Source: Parastagonospora avenae f. sp. tritici 18332-5
Lineage: Eukaryota > Ascomycota > Dothideomycetes > Pleosporales > Phaeosphaeriaceae
Assembly: GCA_022559985.1 (NCBI GenBank)
Contig: JAFJTR010000001.1
Coordinates: 1,178,001-1,242,000, forward strand
Reading direction: 5' to 3'
DNA: 64,000 bases
This document shows positions 44,595 through 55,062 of this stretch, in pieces. Under the pieces are notes generated by a model. The model worked only from the letters and a program-made list of their open reading frames with translations, was not told the DNA's origin and made no database searches. Position numbers and translations under genes: made by a program. Numbering within the stretch: the stretch's first letter is position 1; each line of letters opens with the position of its first letter.

Positions 44595-46144
44595 TCACAG
44601 AGGGAATATGCCCTTGGTGATAAGTCGTTGCTGTATCGCGCTGCACCATTTGGACTGAGCAATGTCCCTCTCTGGCATGATCTTGAGACTTTCCGAGACC
44701 ATACGTAGAGGAAAAGCCACGGAAAGAGGTCCGTACAGACTCATTTCTGGTTGCAGGAGATATGGCGACCCTCGGCAAATTTGGGTGCAAAGCTCCAAGA
44801 TCTGATCTTTTCGATTGTGACCCAATTCCTGGGTTTCTTCGCTCTGGACTCCGCTCATTTGTCCGTCCAGTGCATCAAGTTGCAACAAGCATACAATCCG
44901 GAAAGCCCAGCAATGAGATAGCGAGTTGGCATGAGACACATCAAAGAACTCAAAACAAGTATCCGGTAGCAAGTCTGGATCGACCGATGACTTGAGACGA
45001 TCAGAAGGGATTGGCCAGTAAATCGTCTCGTCACAGCTCAGGAAATGGTCCTCCCAGGCTGTTAGCGTATCGAGTGCAGACTCAAATGACTTTTTCATGA
45101 CCTGTATATCTATCTCAATCTTGTCTGCCTCCTCGAGGAGCGCTGGTATGGTGAGGGCGTGTCCAAGCAGCACTTGCATCGGCGATGGACTTTGCGTTGA
45201 AAAGGGTATCGTCCGCCATTGTTCTTCCGCCAAGAAAGCCCTTCTACGCCTCATCAACGCCTCCAATACCTGGTCGAAGTAAGCAGTGCAAGTCTACTGG
45301 GCGTGGAAGTTCCTCACTATGAGCGGTCGAAATCCAACAAACAAGAGGTGGGGAATGCCATCGGCAAAGACCGAAGGACCTCTAGTATGCATAATTCCTG
45401 CAACGCCCTGTATGTGAGCTGTCCAGCCCTCGCTGGAAGTCGGCATCATGACCTAATAATTCTGTCAGCGCTCAAAAGATTTGACCATTTCAGGTCGCAT
45501 ACTTCAGACAATGTCAGGCACATGCTTGCCAGGGAAACAGCAGAGTCAGTGGAATTGTTCTCCTTGCTTATGCGAGCCCGTATCCCTCGAAGCGCATCGC
45601 CGTACGTGTAGAGGTATTGTCGGCGGCTTTCTTCGTTGGTGATCATCATGGACATGACTAGAGAGCGCACCGCGGGTAACAAGACTTGTTCAAAGCCTAA
45701 GCCCATCTGGTCGACATACGGCAGCGCTTGGACCCACCCACCGCATATCCTCGACCTTGAGGGGCTAACAGGCGAAAGGAATGGAATCTCACTGCTCGGT
45801 ATATAGCGTTGCATGATGACTGCGACACACTCCTCGTAGGTTGGCCAGAGCGATGTAGAGATCTGGAAAAGGATAGAAGAGGTAGGCTGGACTTGCTCCG
45901 TCTTCTTCTTGAAGGTGCATTTCTTCAGACGAGACAAAGGCTTGTGCTGAACAATGAACAACTCTTGAGTGTAGCCGGCACAGGAGCGCCCTGTTAGCTT
46001 ACATTGGGTACAGCCTGGCTGCTTTCCGTCACACTAAAGAGGCGTCAGAATAGTTGAGCGCAGGCAGTACTTGATCCTTCGGATGCGTACACCGATCTTG
46101 TGTCGCCGACAATTCTGGCACACGTCAATCTGCTTGGTTCTCAT
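44595..46144 (-). CDS. Zn2Cys6 (Gal4-type) transcription factor
   Basis: A fungal binuclear-zinc DNA-binding regulator. Exons 46144-46091, 46033-45503, 45452-45318 and 45269-44595 give 464 residues. The zinc cluster has Cys9, 12, 19, 26, 29 and 36 (CQNCRRHKIG, then CDGKQPGCTQCKLTGRSC) and is split by the first intron. A basic linker (SRLKKCTFKKKTEQ) follows. The rest is the helical fungal-specific regulatory region: VLLPAVRSLVMSMMITNEES, RPLIVLEALMRRRRAFLAEE joined across intron 3, and a C-terminus with SEETQELGHNRKDQILEL. It is divergent from the ABM gene, a common layout for pathway-specific regulators; its targets are unknown. Confidence 0.92.
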
Positions 46145-46850
46145 CGGGATCGATCTGATCTGACCTCAAGCTTGCAGATGCAAGATTAATCAGGAAAGTC
46201 GTGGATCAGGGAAGGCCCTTCGATGAAGATAAAGGTTGAGATCGGCCGATGGGCGCTGCCTCCCTCGGTAGAGCGTGCGCTGCTAGCATGAACGGGTGAC
46301 GTCCCAAATAGGTATCCCGTTTTTTTTTAATCTATTTCAGCTCGCTGTCAGTGAGGTGATTGCGCAACCGTCCTTCGCAAGTTTTGTTCGGGCAGATCAC
46401 GCAATGGACAACTATAAACCCCGACTGAGTCTCTTGTGACATCGCACTGGGAAAGCAGTGCCTTTCGAATATCGACACCGTACGCTACCACAACGTTGGA
46501 AGCGTCTATGAGTCCAAACGCATGCTTGACATAAGTTCATCTGATGATAGGAGGCAGGTCATTTCTGACATTCGATAATGGAGAGCGATGTTGGGTACGT
46601 GGGCACCAAGGGGTTGGCCGCGCTGACTTACTTGTGCTTACCTAAGCACATTCTCATTCGCAATGATCTTTCCACGCAAGCCGCATCTGCCTGAGACCCA
46701 CTCAAGAGCAGATACGATGTAGTAGTCTCAAGGCGATGTCCCTATCATATACGATGCACTTTGGGAGCATATAAAGCTTTCCGTGGTGCGTCCCGGTACG
46801 TATCGCCCACAGCAGACACTACAATTCGCCCTCTTCGCAACAACCATTAC
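46145..46850. other. Divergent intergenic region, regulator / ABM gene
   Basis: About 700 bases between outward-facing starts. CATATAAAGC near 46769 is a good TATA-like element about 80 bases before the ABM start. No gene is supported. Confidence 0.5.
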
Positions 46851-47504
46851 ATGTTCAACATGACCATCACCGAGGTCGCACTCTTGCGCATCGTGCCCGG
46901 AGGTGCCGCTGAAGACCCCAAGCTGCGCTCCAATCTTGCATACGCGAAGGATGTCATGCAAAGGTACACCAACAACACCTTCTACTACTTGCAGCAGATA
47001 GAGGATCCATCTTACATCTACATCATCGGGGAGTGGGAGTCCTTTGATCAACACATGAACCACTTCATACCGAGCGCGGACAATCAAGCCCTGCTGGAGC
47101 GCCTCAAGGACCAATTGACTGTCGAATGGTTGCTACACGCAGACGTGTCGCATGCAGGTCTACCCCTTCCCAAAACGGAAGCGGAGATGATCAACGGTCG
47201 CGAAGGAAAGTTGGTGATGAGCATGGGACGACACTTTGTTAAGGACGGCCAGAGGAAAAGGTTTCAAAACACGTTCGATGCAAACAAGGCCAGCCTTCAA
47301 GACTACATTACAGAGGGAACGAAAGGAGGAGGCTGGCGCATTGACAAGGAGGGCGACAAGGAAGAGTGGTTTCTGATGTGTCCTTGGACCAGCGTTGAGC
47401 AGCATCTCGATTTTGCCAAAACCGAGGGCTTTCAGAAATACGCGCGAATTCAGGATCACCTGGACAGTGCCGATGTTAAGCATGCTAAGCTTCTCGACAT
47501 TTGA
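46851..47504 (+). CDS. Antibiotic biosynthesis monooxygenase (ABM)-like protein
   Basis: A single exon of 217 residues from the ATG at 46851 (a second ATG at 46860 is possible). It shows two ferredoxin-like halves. The first has TITEVALLRIVPGG, then FYYLQQIEDPSYIYIIGEWE, SFDQHMNHF and LLERLKDQLTVEWLLHAD. The second has GREGKLVMSMGRHFVKDGQR, KGGGWRIDKEGDKEEWFLMC, PWTSVEQHLDFAKTEGF and KYARI. This fits the dimeric alpha-beta barrel superfamily (ABM, EthD-like, stress-response barrels), which holds cofactor-free monooxygenases and binding proteins. No specific catalytic residue is diagnostic. Placement between a regulator and a P450 suggests a pathway role. Confidence 0.8.
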   Translation: MFNMTITEVALLRIVPGGAAEDPKLRSNLAYAKDVMQRYTNNTFYYLQQIEDPSYIYIIGEWESFDQHMNHFIPSADNQALLERLKDQLTVEWLLHADVSHAGLPLPKTEAEMINGREGKLVMSMGRHFVKDGQRKRFQNTFDANKASLQDYITEGTKGGGWRIDKEGDKEEWFLMCPWTSVEQHLDFAKTEGFQKYARIQDHLDSADVKHAKLLDI

Positions 47505-47884
47505 GGCTTGATACGACCACTTGTATCAGCATGGTCCGTAATACTCAATCAAGATGCTCAAGTATGTTTCTAGTTTCGTTTCCAGGTATCAGTCAGGGCA
47601 AAAGTCACATTAATTCATCATACATACAAAGGGTCTACGTTATTGATCAAATCCTGCTTGTGGAGATGCAAAGGCGCAGAAGTGGGATGAAACGTTACTG
47701 ATAAGCAGCTGAGCGTGCCATGTTCGGACTAGATCCGACACAACCCCTCACAGAGCATGCGATAGCAACATCAACTTGAGGCTAACAGTGGCGGTAATGC
47801 GATAGTTGTTTTATTTATAAGACACGCTCTGATCTTCCTTGCGTCGTACCGGCCTGCATCTCTCCGCCAACGCTTCTACTCACC
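47505..47884. other. Promoter region of the P450 gene
   Basis: 380 bases. TATTTATAAG at about 47813-47822 is a TATA-like element about 65 bases before the P450 start. Nothing else is supported. Confidence 0.5.
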
Positions 47885-49643
47885 ATGGAAGCACTCAACC
47901 TCTTGCAGTTTCTCCAAAGTACACCACTTGGGTACGTTTCCCTGTTGGCTCTGCTTGGGTTCTGCGCCGCTTCGATCTACAAAGTACGCACCTTCTGCAT
48001 CTCTTTGGATCTTACTTGCTGACAATGCCAGCTCCTCACGCGGACTGATGTTCCTTATATCCGCGGCATCCCCGAAATACCTGGCGCACTGCCCGTCACT
48101 GGCCACCTAACTCAGCTTGGAGACGACCATGCGACAGTCTGCGAGAAGTGGTGGCGTCAATATGGTCACTCCGTCTTTCAGGTCCGGCTTGGGAATACGC
48201 GTGCTGTCATCGTCAGTTCCTTTGAAGACTGCAAAAAGATACTCGTCTCGAATCCACAGGGATTGATTGATCGACCAAAACTATATACCTTTCATGGCGT
48301 TATATCATCGACGCAAGGATTCACAATCGGTAGTTCGCCCTGGGACGAAAGCTGTCGTAATAAGAGAAAAGCCGCATCGACCACGCTGAGCAAAAGCATG
48401 TTGAAGAATTACCACGAGATGTTTGACCTCGAGTCATACTGCATCGTGCGCGACTTGCAGCGAGACAGCAAAAGCGGTGCCTTGGAGGTCAGTATCCGAC
48501 CGTACATTCAGCGCTATGCACTCAACACTACGCTCACTTTGTGCTACGGCATCCGCATGGACGCTGTTTATGATGACTTGCTCCGCGAGATTCTATACGT
48601 CGGTTCAGCTATTTCACTGCTACGATCTGCCTCTGAGAACTATCAAGACTATATTCCCATCCTGCGCTACCTACCCAATAATGAGAAGAACCGACGATCG
48701 AAAGAACTCAGAGGAAGAAGAGACAAATATCTGAATGAGCTATTCGACAAGGTGCGCGACATGATTGAGAAAGGCACTGAGAAGCCATGCATTAGTGCCG
48801 CCATTCTCAAAGACGAAGAAACGCGGCTCACTGGCGTGGAAGTCAGCTCCATCTGCCTCTCACTAGTGTCAGGCGGATTCGAAACGATTCCAGGCACTCT
48901 TGTATCATGTATTGGCTCATTGTCGACTCCAGAGGGTCAAAAGTACCAAGAGACTGCATATCAGGAAATGTTGAAGGTCTATCCGAACCTTAAAGCTGCT
49001 TGGTCGAGCGACTTTGAAAAGGAGGCCGTGCCGTACCTCAACGCCATCGTAAAAGAAGCGGGTCGATACTATACCGTGAGCAACATGAGTCTTCCGCGCA
49101 AGACGATGAGCGACGTTAGATGGGGTGAGGCTATCGTACCAAAAGGTACGATGGTCTTGATCAATGCGCAGGCAGGAAATCATGGTAACCCACACGGAGT
49201 CGTGTTTAGCATATGTAGCACTGACAACAACAGACGTTGATTATTGGGGTCCCGATGCAGGCATATTCAACCCCGAACGCTGGATTGAGCCTCCCAACTC
49301 TTCCGCCGCTCCCTCCATCTTCACTGAAAAGCCCACCTCTAGCACACCTCATCTCTCATTTGGAGCCGGATCACGCTCCTGTCCTGGTGCAGCCATTGCC
49401 AGCAAGCTCATCAGCGCAGCACTCTTCCGCATACTGTCGCTCTACAAGATTGAAGCAAGCAGTACTGAACCGCCAAATACAGACTATGTGGACTATAATG
49501 CCATCAAGAGTGCACTAGTGGCGATACCCAGAGACTTCAAGATCAAGCTTACACCAAGAGATGGGACGGGTGATCTTGCAAGACAGGTATTGAGAATAGG
49601 TGACGAGAGAACGAAGAACTTTTACAAAGAAAAAGCAGTATAG
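47885..49643 (+). CDS. Cytochrome P450 (CYP504/phenylacetate hydroxylase-like)
   Basis: Exons 47885-47983, 48032-49184 and 49234-49643 give 553 residues. An N-terminal membrane anchor (LGYVSLLALLGFCAASIYK) is followed by a proline-rich hinge (RGIPEIPGALPVTGHL). The I-helix has SGGFETIPGTL (the GGxET form), the K-helix ExxR is KEAGR, and the meander contains FNPERW. The haem loop is LSFGAGSRSCPGAAIA with the Cys ligand. FGAGSRxCxG and the overall pattern recall phenylacetate 2-hydroxylases (CYP504) of fungi; this subfamily call is only moderate. It lies head-to-tail after the ABM gene. Confidence 0.92.
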
Positions 49644-49822
49644 AATTGATGTTGTGGGCCGCGACCTATTGTTGCACTCAACACTTTGCTGCACGTGCCC
49701 TTGTTCGTACCTTCCCTTCTCACTCTCACCGACTCCGAGGACGCAACGCTTGTCCTGATCTTCTTCACCCATCTTACACCCTACAACCCAAGAATTATTG
49801 CTTACCGAGGAGTCCGACAAAG

Positions 49823-51253
49823 ATGCGCATATCCTTGTGTTTTCTTGCTACAACTGCTTGTATCCAGTCTTCCACCAGTCTGGCATCCCTTCCTGAATTA
49901 GCTGGGCTCGACTTCGATATCACGGGATTCGCGGACGATGCCAAATGGAAGTTGTAAATTGCCAAGGGCCAGCATCTGATTCGTATCATGGGTGCCACAG
50001 ACGCTGGCACGGGATTCCTCATTGAAGATCCGCGAAAGCCACCTTCCGCAGCTAGTCCTTGGTCAGGCGATCTGAGCAGTATGTGACCTCGGGACTATCT
50101 TCAGTACTGTTTAGGCTACTAATGCGTGTTTAGAGGATATGCTGAATTGGTTCTGGCATGAGAATGACTCCGATAAGGGTCGGGAGTGCGACTTTGAGCG
50201 AATGCGTCTCACGGCTGCATTCGAAGGGCTGGGAATGGATGCGAAGCCACGTTATGACGACGAATGTGACCCAGCAGACGGGGACAATGACTGACTCTCG
50301 ATCGGCCACTTCAACAAGGAAGACTACGTGGACTCAAACGCCGAGTGGCCGGACATCAAGCCAGGAACTCAACAAAAGTACAAAGTTGGCGACAAAGAAT
50401 ACACTGTGAGTACCGCTTTTCTGGAGATCACTTATATGGTCACGCCATTTGCTAATAGCTCGTCCAAGGCCACTGGCGCGTACTACGAGTTTGCTGTGAA
50501 CTTGAATAGTGGAGGTACGCGTGCGTAATGTCTATTTACCGCCATGATACTCACATTTCAGGGATCATCGCAAAGAACTTAGAATCTCCGCCCATCGCTG
50601 TGGTCGACCATAACAACTCGGGAAGGAAAGCCTCGCCCGACGAGCTCCCAGACTTGCGTTACTGCTCCGACATATACTGGAGCTACTGGGTCCGCGGCAG
50701 CCCGACGTCAAGAATCACCGAGTCTATGGCGCACAGAACTTCGTCAATGACGATACCGTACTGCTGGCCGTCCGAGCACTCAAAGAAGCCAAAAAGGACA
50801 AGCTCACAGCATGGCCGGGCGATTCATTCAATGCCACAATGGATGCGGGTAAAGCTTTGATAGGTGAGTGAGAGAGATGGAGGGTGTAAATATATGAATC
50901 AACCGGGCATCGACTAACACTTGACAGGGTCACCAATTAGATCGACGATAGCCAACATGATCGCACGACACAATGCTGAGCTAGGCATCAAGCACATTAG
51001 CAGAGTCATAGTAGTAACCAACGATGCTCCTGGCAGGCCAAAATTCGGAGAGCGACCCAAGAACGATCTCAACATTTTTTTTCAGATCGAGGACGTGCCC
51101 GCAGATGATGTCACAGACGACAAGCCAAAGGACGCTGAGTCGAGGCGTACGAGGGGTGTGCGGTCGAGAAGAGTGAGGTTAAGGACGGCGTGCGAGTCCA
51201 AAAATTCAGTTCTTGAGTGTGTTCATCCAACGTCGAGTGTTAGTATATACTGA
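49823..51253 (+). pseudogene. Member 2 of the secreted family, inactivated
   Basis: It reads like member 1 with the same intron positions, but carries at least three lesions. TAA at 49954-49956 follows a signal peptide and DDAKWKL, TGA at 50292-50294 precedes LSIGHFNKEDYV, and a one-base-type frame shift lies near 50690-50705 between IYWSYWVRG and QPDVKNHRVYG. Introns at 50079-50133, 50406-50468, 50515-50561 and one beginning near 50862 all keep GT..AG and restore frame elsewhere. Conserved blocks are RKPPSAASPW, ATGAYYEFAVNLNSGGIIAK, ELPDLRYCSDIYWSYW, GKALIGSP and LGIKHISRVIVV. A cluster of stops that splicing cannot remove argues for a true pseudogene. Confidence 0.8.
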
Positions 51254-51564
51254 ATAGCCTCATGAGGATACCGGGGAATTATTCAAGTCTTATGAATCAC
51301 TGAATCTATCCGGGGTACATCATTCTGATTAAGCAATATTGCGTTTATTCACACACTGAACAGTTCTAGGCATTGGTCTGTACCCGCTGGACTATTGTGG
51401 TTACTCTTGTTTATCTCGTCTCTGGACATGGGTGAGTGCAAGCTGAATGCCCCCAACCATATAAGAAACCTCCCAACGAAGCCCACAGGTCATTGAAGGT
51501 ATCCAGGTCACAGTATGCCGCGCGGCGGCTGAGCATGAACTTGGGCCCCGCTGCCGCAATTATT

Positions 51565-52707
51565 ATGGAGCTCCTCGACCTCCTTATAGTCCTTGCGACT
51601 CTATGCGCTGCAGCACTTAGCGCTGGCCCTGTCGTAAGCTGGGATGCGCAGAATATTGTCGCCTTCAGTGCCCCCGACGCCCTTCATCAAGCTCACCTCG
51701 CCATCGGTACCAGCACCCTATGTGCTATGAGAAGCTCAGATCGCGGAGCTGGCATAAAACAAGGAGATAGCCGGAATCCGCCTTCTGCGGAGTCCCTCTG
51801 GGCCACTGGTGCGAAGGCGAAGTTCCGTTTGGACATGTGCAGAACCTGGGCTTGGAGAAACTTAGGTCTAGCCCCTAAAGCCGCCGACTTCGTTTATCAG
51901 GGATGGGATCAGGCCAAGGTCGATCTAACTGCACAGAGTCACCGTGCTCCAAGTTCGAGACCTTGGATCTTCAAGAGATTCAAGCATGGAAACTCTGCTA
52001 TCCCACAACCTTACCGGGATCAGACCTACACTGTCGTCAAGCCGAAGATGCAAAGATATAGTTGCACTGGAGCCGTTATTCAAGTTGCTGTCAACGCCAA
52101 TGACAGAATTGTGTTTTTCCAGCCAGGGATAGCTCCGAAAGTGGCAACAAGTGTAAACTGGAACCATGAAGCTAGAGATCAGGAGCTACCACAATATCGA
52201 GCTCCTTCCGACTTCGCTTTCATGGAATTCTGGCCCACACGACGCCGTGCAAATACACCGAAGAGCACGTTATCCTATTGCGCCGTCTCAGATGTCAAGG
52301 ACCTTGCCAATCATCGACTGATTGCGCGGTACGTACTTGCTCGCGGCATGTTCGACTTGGAGAATTGGCCAGCTGCAAACAGCATTTTCAACACCAACAC
52401 GCCTGAAGGACTAGCGCTCCTCGGTTCACCTGCCGCGAAACCCTGCGTCTCCTTACTTTTACAGCACAAGAAGGATCTCGAAATCAAGCACATAGTCAGT
52501 GTGACAGTCTTCCGGAGCCCTACTCGCCAAAGGTCACAGGATTCGAATAGCTTGACTGTTTTCCCAAACATGGTATTCAAGGTTGAAAATGTCCCTGAAC
52601 CACTACTCTTGCCCGATCCAGGCGCCGGCTTCGTGCCCTCGCTACAAGTCGTCGTACCTGATCCGCGAGCAGGTCTGCCACCCCGACCCAATCCTGCCGT
52701 ACCGTAG
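51565..52707 (+). CDS. Member 3 of the secreted family, intronless
   Basis: One uninterrupted frame of 380 residues from the ATG at 51565, which yields a clean signal peptide (MELLDLLIVLATLCAAALSA). An in-frame ATG at 51535 would add ten residues. It shares with members 1 and 2 the blocks SRNPPSAESLW, CTGAVIQVAVNAN, GLALLGSPAAKPC, LEIKHIVSVTVF and VFKVENVP. It has no introns although both relatives have several in these places. The tail is Pro/Gly-rich (DPGAGFVPSLQVVVPDPRAG). No catalytic motif or glycosidase/lipase signature is recognised. Secretion is predicted from the N-terminus only. Confidence 0.72.
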   Translation: MELLDLLIVLATLCAAALSAGPVVSWDAQNIVAFSAPDALHQAHLAIGTSTLCAMRSSDRGAGIKQGDSRNPPSAESLWATGAKAKFRLDMCRTWAWRNLGLAPKAADFVYQGWDQAKVDLTAQSHRAPSSRPWIFKRFKHGNSAIPQPYRDQTYTVVKPKMQRYSCTGAVIQVAVNANDRIVFFQPGIAPKVATSVNWNHEARDQELPQYRAPSDFAFMEFWPTRRRANTPKSTLSYCAVSDVKDLANHRLIARYVLARGMFDLENWPAANSIFNTNTPEGLALLGSPAAKPCVSLLLQHKKDLEIKHIVSVTVFRSPTRQRSQDSNSLTVFPNMVFKVENVPEPLLLPDPGAGFVPSLQVVVPDPRAGLPPRPNPAVP

Positions 52708-53489
52708 CCTGTGGTACCTCAGCCAGTGATCCCCGGACCTTCGACACCGCGACCTTACGCCAGATCCGCTGATCGTATGGCCGACACGGCGCCTGCAATC
52801 GCCTACCACTTCAAGCAAGAAGGAGATGACAAGAGCTTTGTACGGACGCATACCTTCTACGCTGTCAAGCGTTGATAGTGGCGGGAAGTATATTCTTGGT
52901 TCACAGGCGTTTCCCAAACAGTCTTAGGCGTTGGAATCTTCCGATATGCAAATTCACTTGGAGAAATGCGACTTGTCTTGTGCAAGGACATATCTAGTGC
53001 AAGACCTCAGTCATTAATGAATTAAACTTTCAAACATTCCTCAGTTCTCAACGACTTCAAAATGACACTGTTTAAACCTGTGACCAGAGCAGACGTCATT
53101 TTGCAAGGTTGCGAGATTAGACGAGCCCCGCTTCCACTTCACGGCTACTTAACTCCACGCCACCTGCTTGACGACGCTTGTTTGCCAGTTGACACACTTT
53201 TGGGCCATATAAATTGTTAAAACGCGTTCGACGTATGGACGCGACAAGTTTCAGGGCATCAGAGCTTGCTCAGACCGGCAGGTAGGTGTTGTGATTGTGG
53301 TTTGTATGTACTAATCTACCTAGGCATGTAGTGCTTATGCATCCTTCAACTCTCTTGCATCCTGTCTGAGTCATACTATCTTGAGTTCGACCTCGGGAGA
53401 TGTGCATATAAGCTTTCTCTTGACTGTTCCTTTCGGTTCGGTTTCCACATCAGTTTGGCACCTGCACTTCTTCATCTTACATTATCAAC
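52708..53489. other. Intergenic region upstream of the GNAT gene
   Basis: About 780 bases. TATA-like GCATATAAGC near 53403 lies about 85 bases before the GNAT start. No additional gene is supported. Confidence 0.45.
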
Positions 53490-54185
53490 ATGCCGTTTCA
53501 GCTTCGTCCCATCACCCCAGATGACACATTATCCTGGGTCCGAGTGCGTTCTCTAGCATACTACGGACCGACACACGAGTGTCTACACAACGGAGCAATC
53601 AGTGACTTATCCATCCGCCGCATCGCAGAGGACTGGAAAGGCGACTTGAAGAAGCCAAACAATTATCACTGGAGAGTCGTCGACACAGACCTCGAGCCCA
53701 GCGAAGATGATCCACCAACCAACGGAGGCCGAACCATCGCCATCGCAGTATGGAGCATGCACGACGTGAAAGCTGAAAGCAGCAATGAATCCACAGCGAC
53801 TCCATCCCTGACCACCACAAATTCTAGCTTCGTTCCGCCAGAGTTGCGACTCGACGCCCTCGGCTCACTTCTCGGGCCGCTCCGCGCAGCACAGCCGGAG
53901 ATAATGGGCACTTCAGAGCCATATCTCATGCTAAATATGCTCGCCACGCATCCCGATCACCAAGGCCGTGGAGCTGGCAAAGTGTTGCTGGACTGGGGGC
54001 TCAAGAAGGCGGATGAGGAGGGTCTTGATACGTATCTCAGTGCTACAGGCGTTGGAAGGCGGATGTATGAAAGAAGTGGATTTGAGGTGGCTAGGACGAT
54101 TGAGTGGGACAGAGTGGCGTGGGGAGGGGAGGGGAAGGATTGCCATTGGTGTATGGTGAGGAAGCCGCAGAAGGAGAGAGTGTAG
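53490..54185 (+). CDS. GNAT-family N-acetyltransferase
   Basis: An acetyl-CoA-dependent acyltransferase; the acceptor is unknown. A single exon of 231 residues. The N-terminus MPFQLRPITPDDTLSWVRVR is the typical first strand and helix. The acetyl-CoA site (motif A) is LMLNMLATHPDHQGRGAGKV with the QGRGAG pyrophosphate loop. Motif B is in TYLSATGVGRRMYERSGFEV. A low-complexity insert of about 30 residues (Ser/Thr/Asn-rich) separates the sheet halves. This layout is common in fungal GNATs annotated as acetyltransferases of unknown target. It stands alone on its strand, between member 3 and the reductase. Confidence 0.88.
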   Translation: MPFQLRPITPDDTLSWVRVRSLAYYGPTHECLHNGAISDLSIRRIAEDWKGDLKKPNNYHWRVVDTDLEPSEDDPPTNGGRTIAIAVWSMHDVKAESSNESTATPSLTTTNSSFVPPELRLDALGSLLGPLRAAQPEIMGTSEPYLMLNMLATHPDHQGRGAGKVLLDWGLKKADEEGLDTYLSATGVGRRMYERSGFEVARTIEWDRVAWGGEGKDCHWCMVRKPQKERV

Positions 54186-55062
54186 GTGGGGCGGCCAATG
54201 TATATGAAGGCGCTTCAAGGAGCGCCAGTGTCACGACGATGCATACCCGCTATGCTTCAACTTTCGACCTTGTCAAAGATCATCGATTGAAAGATACATT
54301 AGCCTGTATAGACTCAAACACTTGGTGAAGCATATGGAATATCTAACAAGACATTGAATAGATACCGCCTAACCATTGCTGCGGCGTCCCTATTCACTGC
54401 GGGTGGATCATAACAGGCACGAATCGCTGCTGCTGTCCTCCTCCTAGAACGTCCAGGGCCCATTCTCCTCGAACTGGTGCTCATGATTTAAGCAAGGATC
54501 TTTCTGGATTGACTCAATTGCTAAGAAGCTTGGAGTTCAGAAGATCAAGACCCAGTCTCGGATTTCGATCATTTACACTAAAGAGCAATTGCGCAACCGC
54601 TCAAATACTGCAGTGCTCGCACTCTGTCTTTAGCTTTTTCGAATTCAAGCGTTCCCCGCTCATATACCCTGTGTATCAGCTTGCAGTTACAGCAAATTTC
54701 GCGTTTTAAGAGTGTGAAATTGGGATGGTACTTGCGATCAAGTCGCCACCATATACACGCGATTTATATTTTGCATAACACATCATTTTCGACCTTCACT
54801 CCATCTTCTTGACACAGAAGGCGGAGATAGCCAAAGCCTTTATCCAGCCCACAAAAGCTTAATTCAACAACACGCGCCTCGCATCTACCTCATCGGCGTT
54901 AACCGGAGATACCCACACACTAATGCAACCCACTGACGACCAACGAGCTTATATCCATCCTGCCAAGAAGGAAGTCGACAATATTAAAATCACAAATCTT
55001 GAACGCCAGCAATCCCAGGCCCAATTCAAACTCACATTTATATTCAATTCCTCGCACACACA
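54186..55062. other. Intergenic region
   Basis: About 880 bases between the GNAT and reductase genes, A/T-richer toward 55000. No supported coding frame. Confidence 0.4.

Noticed and set aside
47850..47866. CGG-N11-CCG, a Gal4-type spacing, just before the P450 start
   Set aside because: With fixed half-sites about fifteen such matches are expected by chance in 64 kb, and it probably lies within the transcribed leader.
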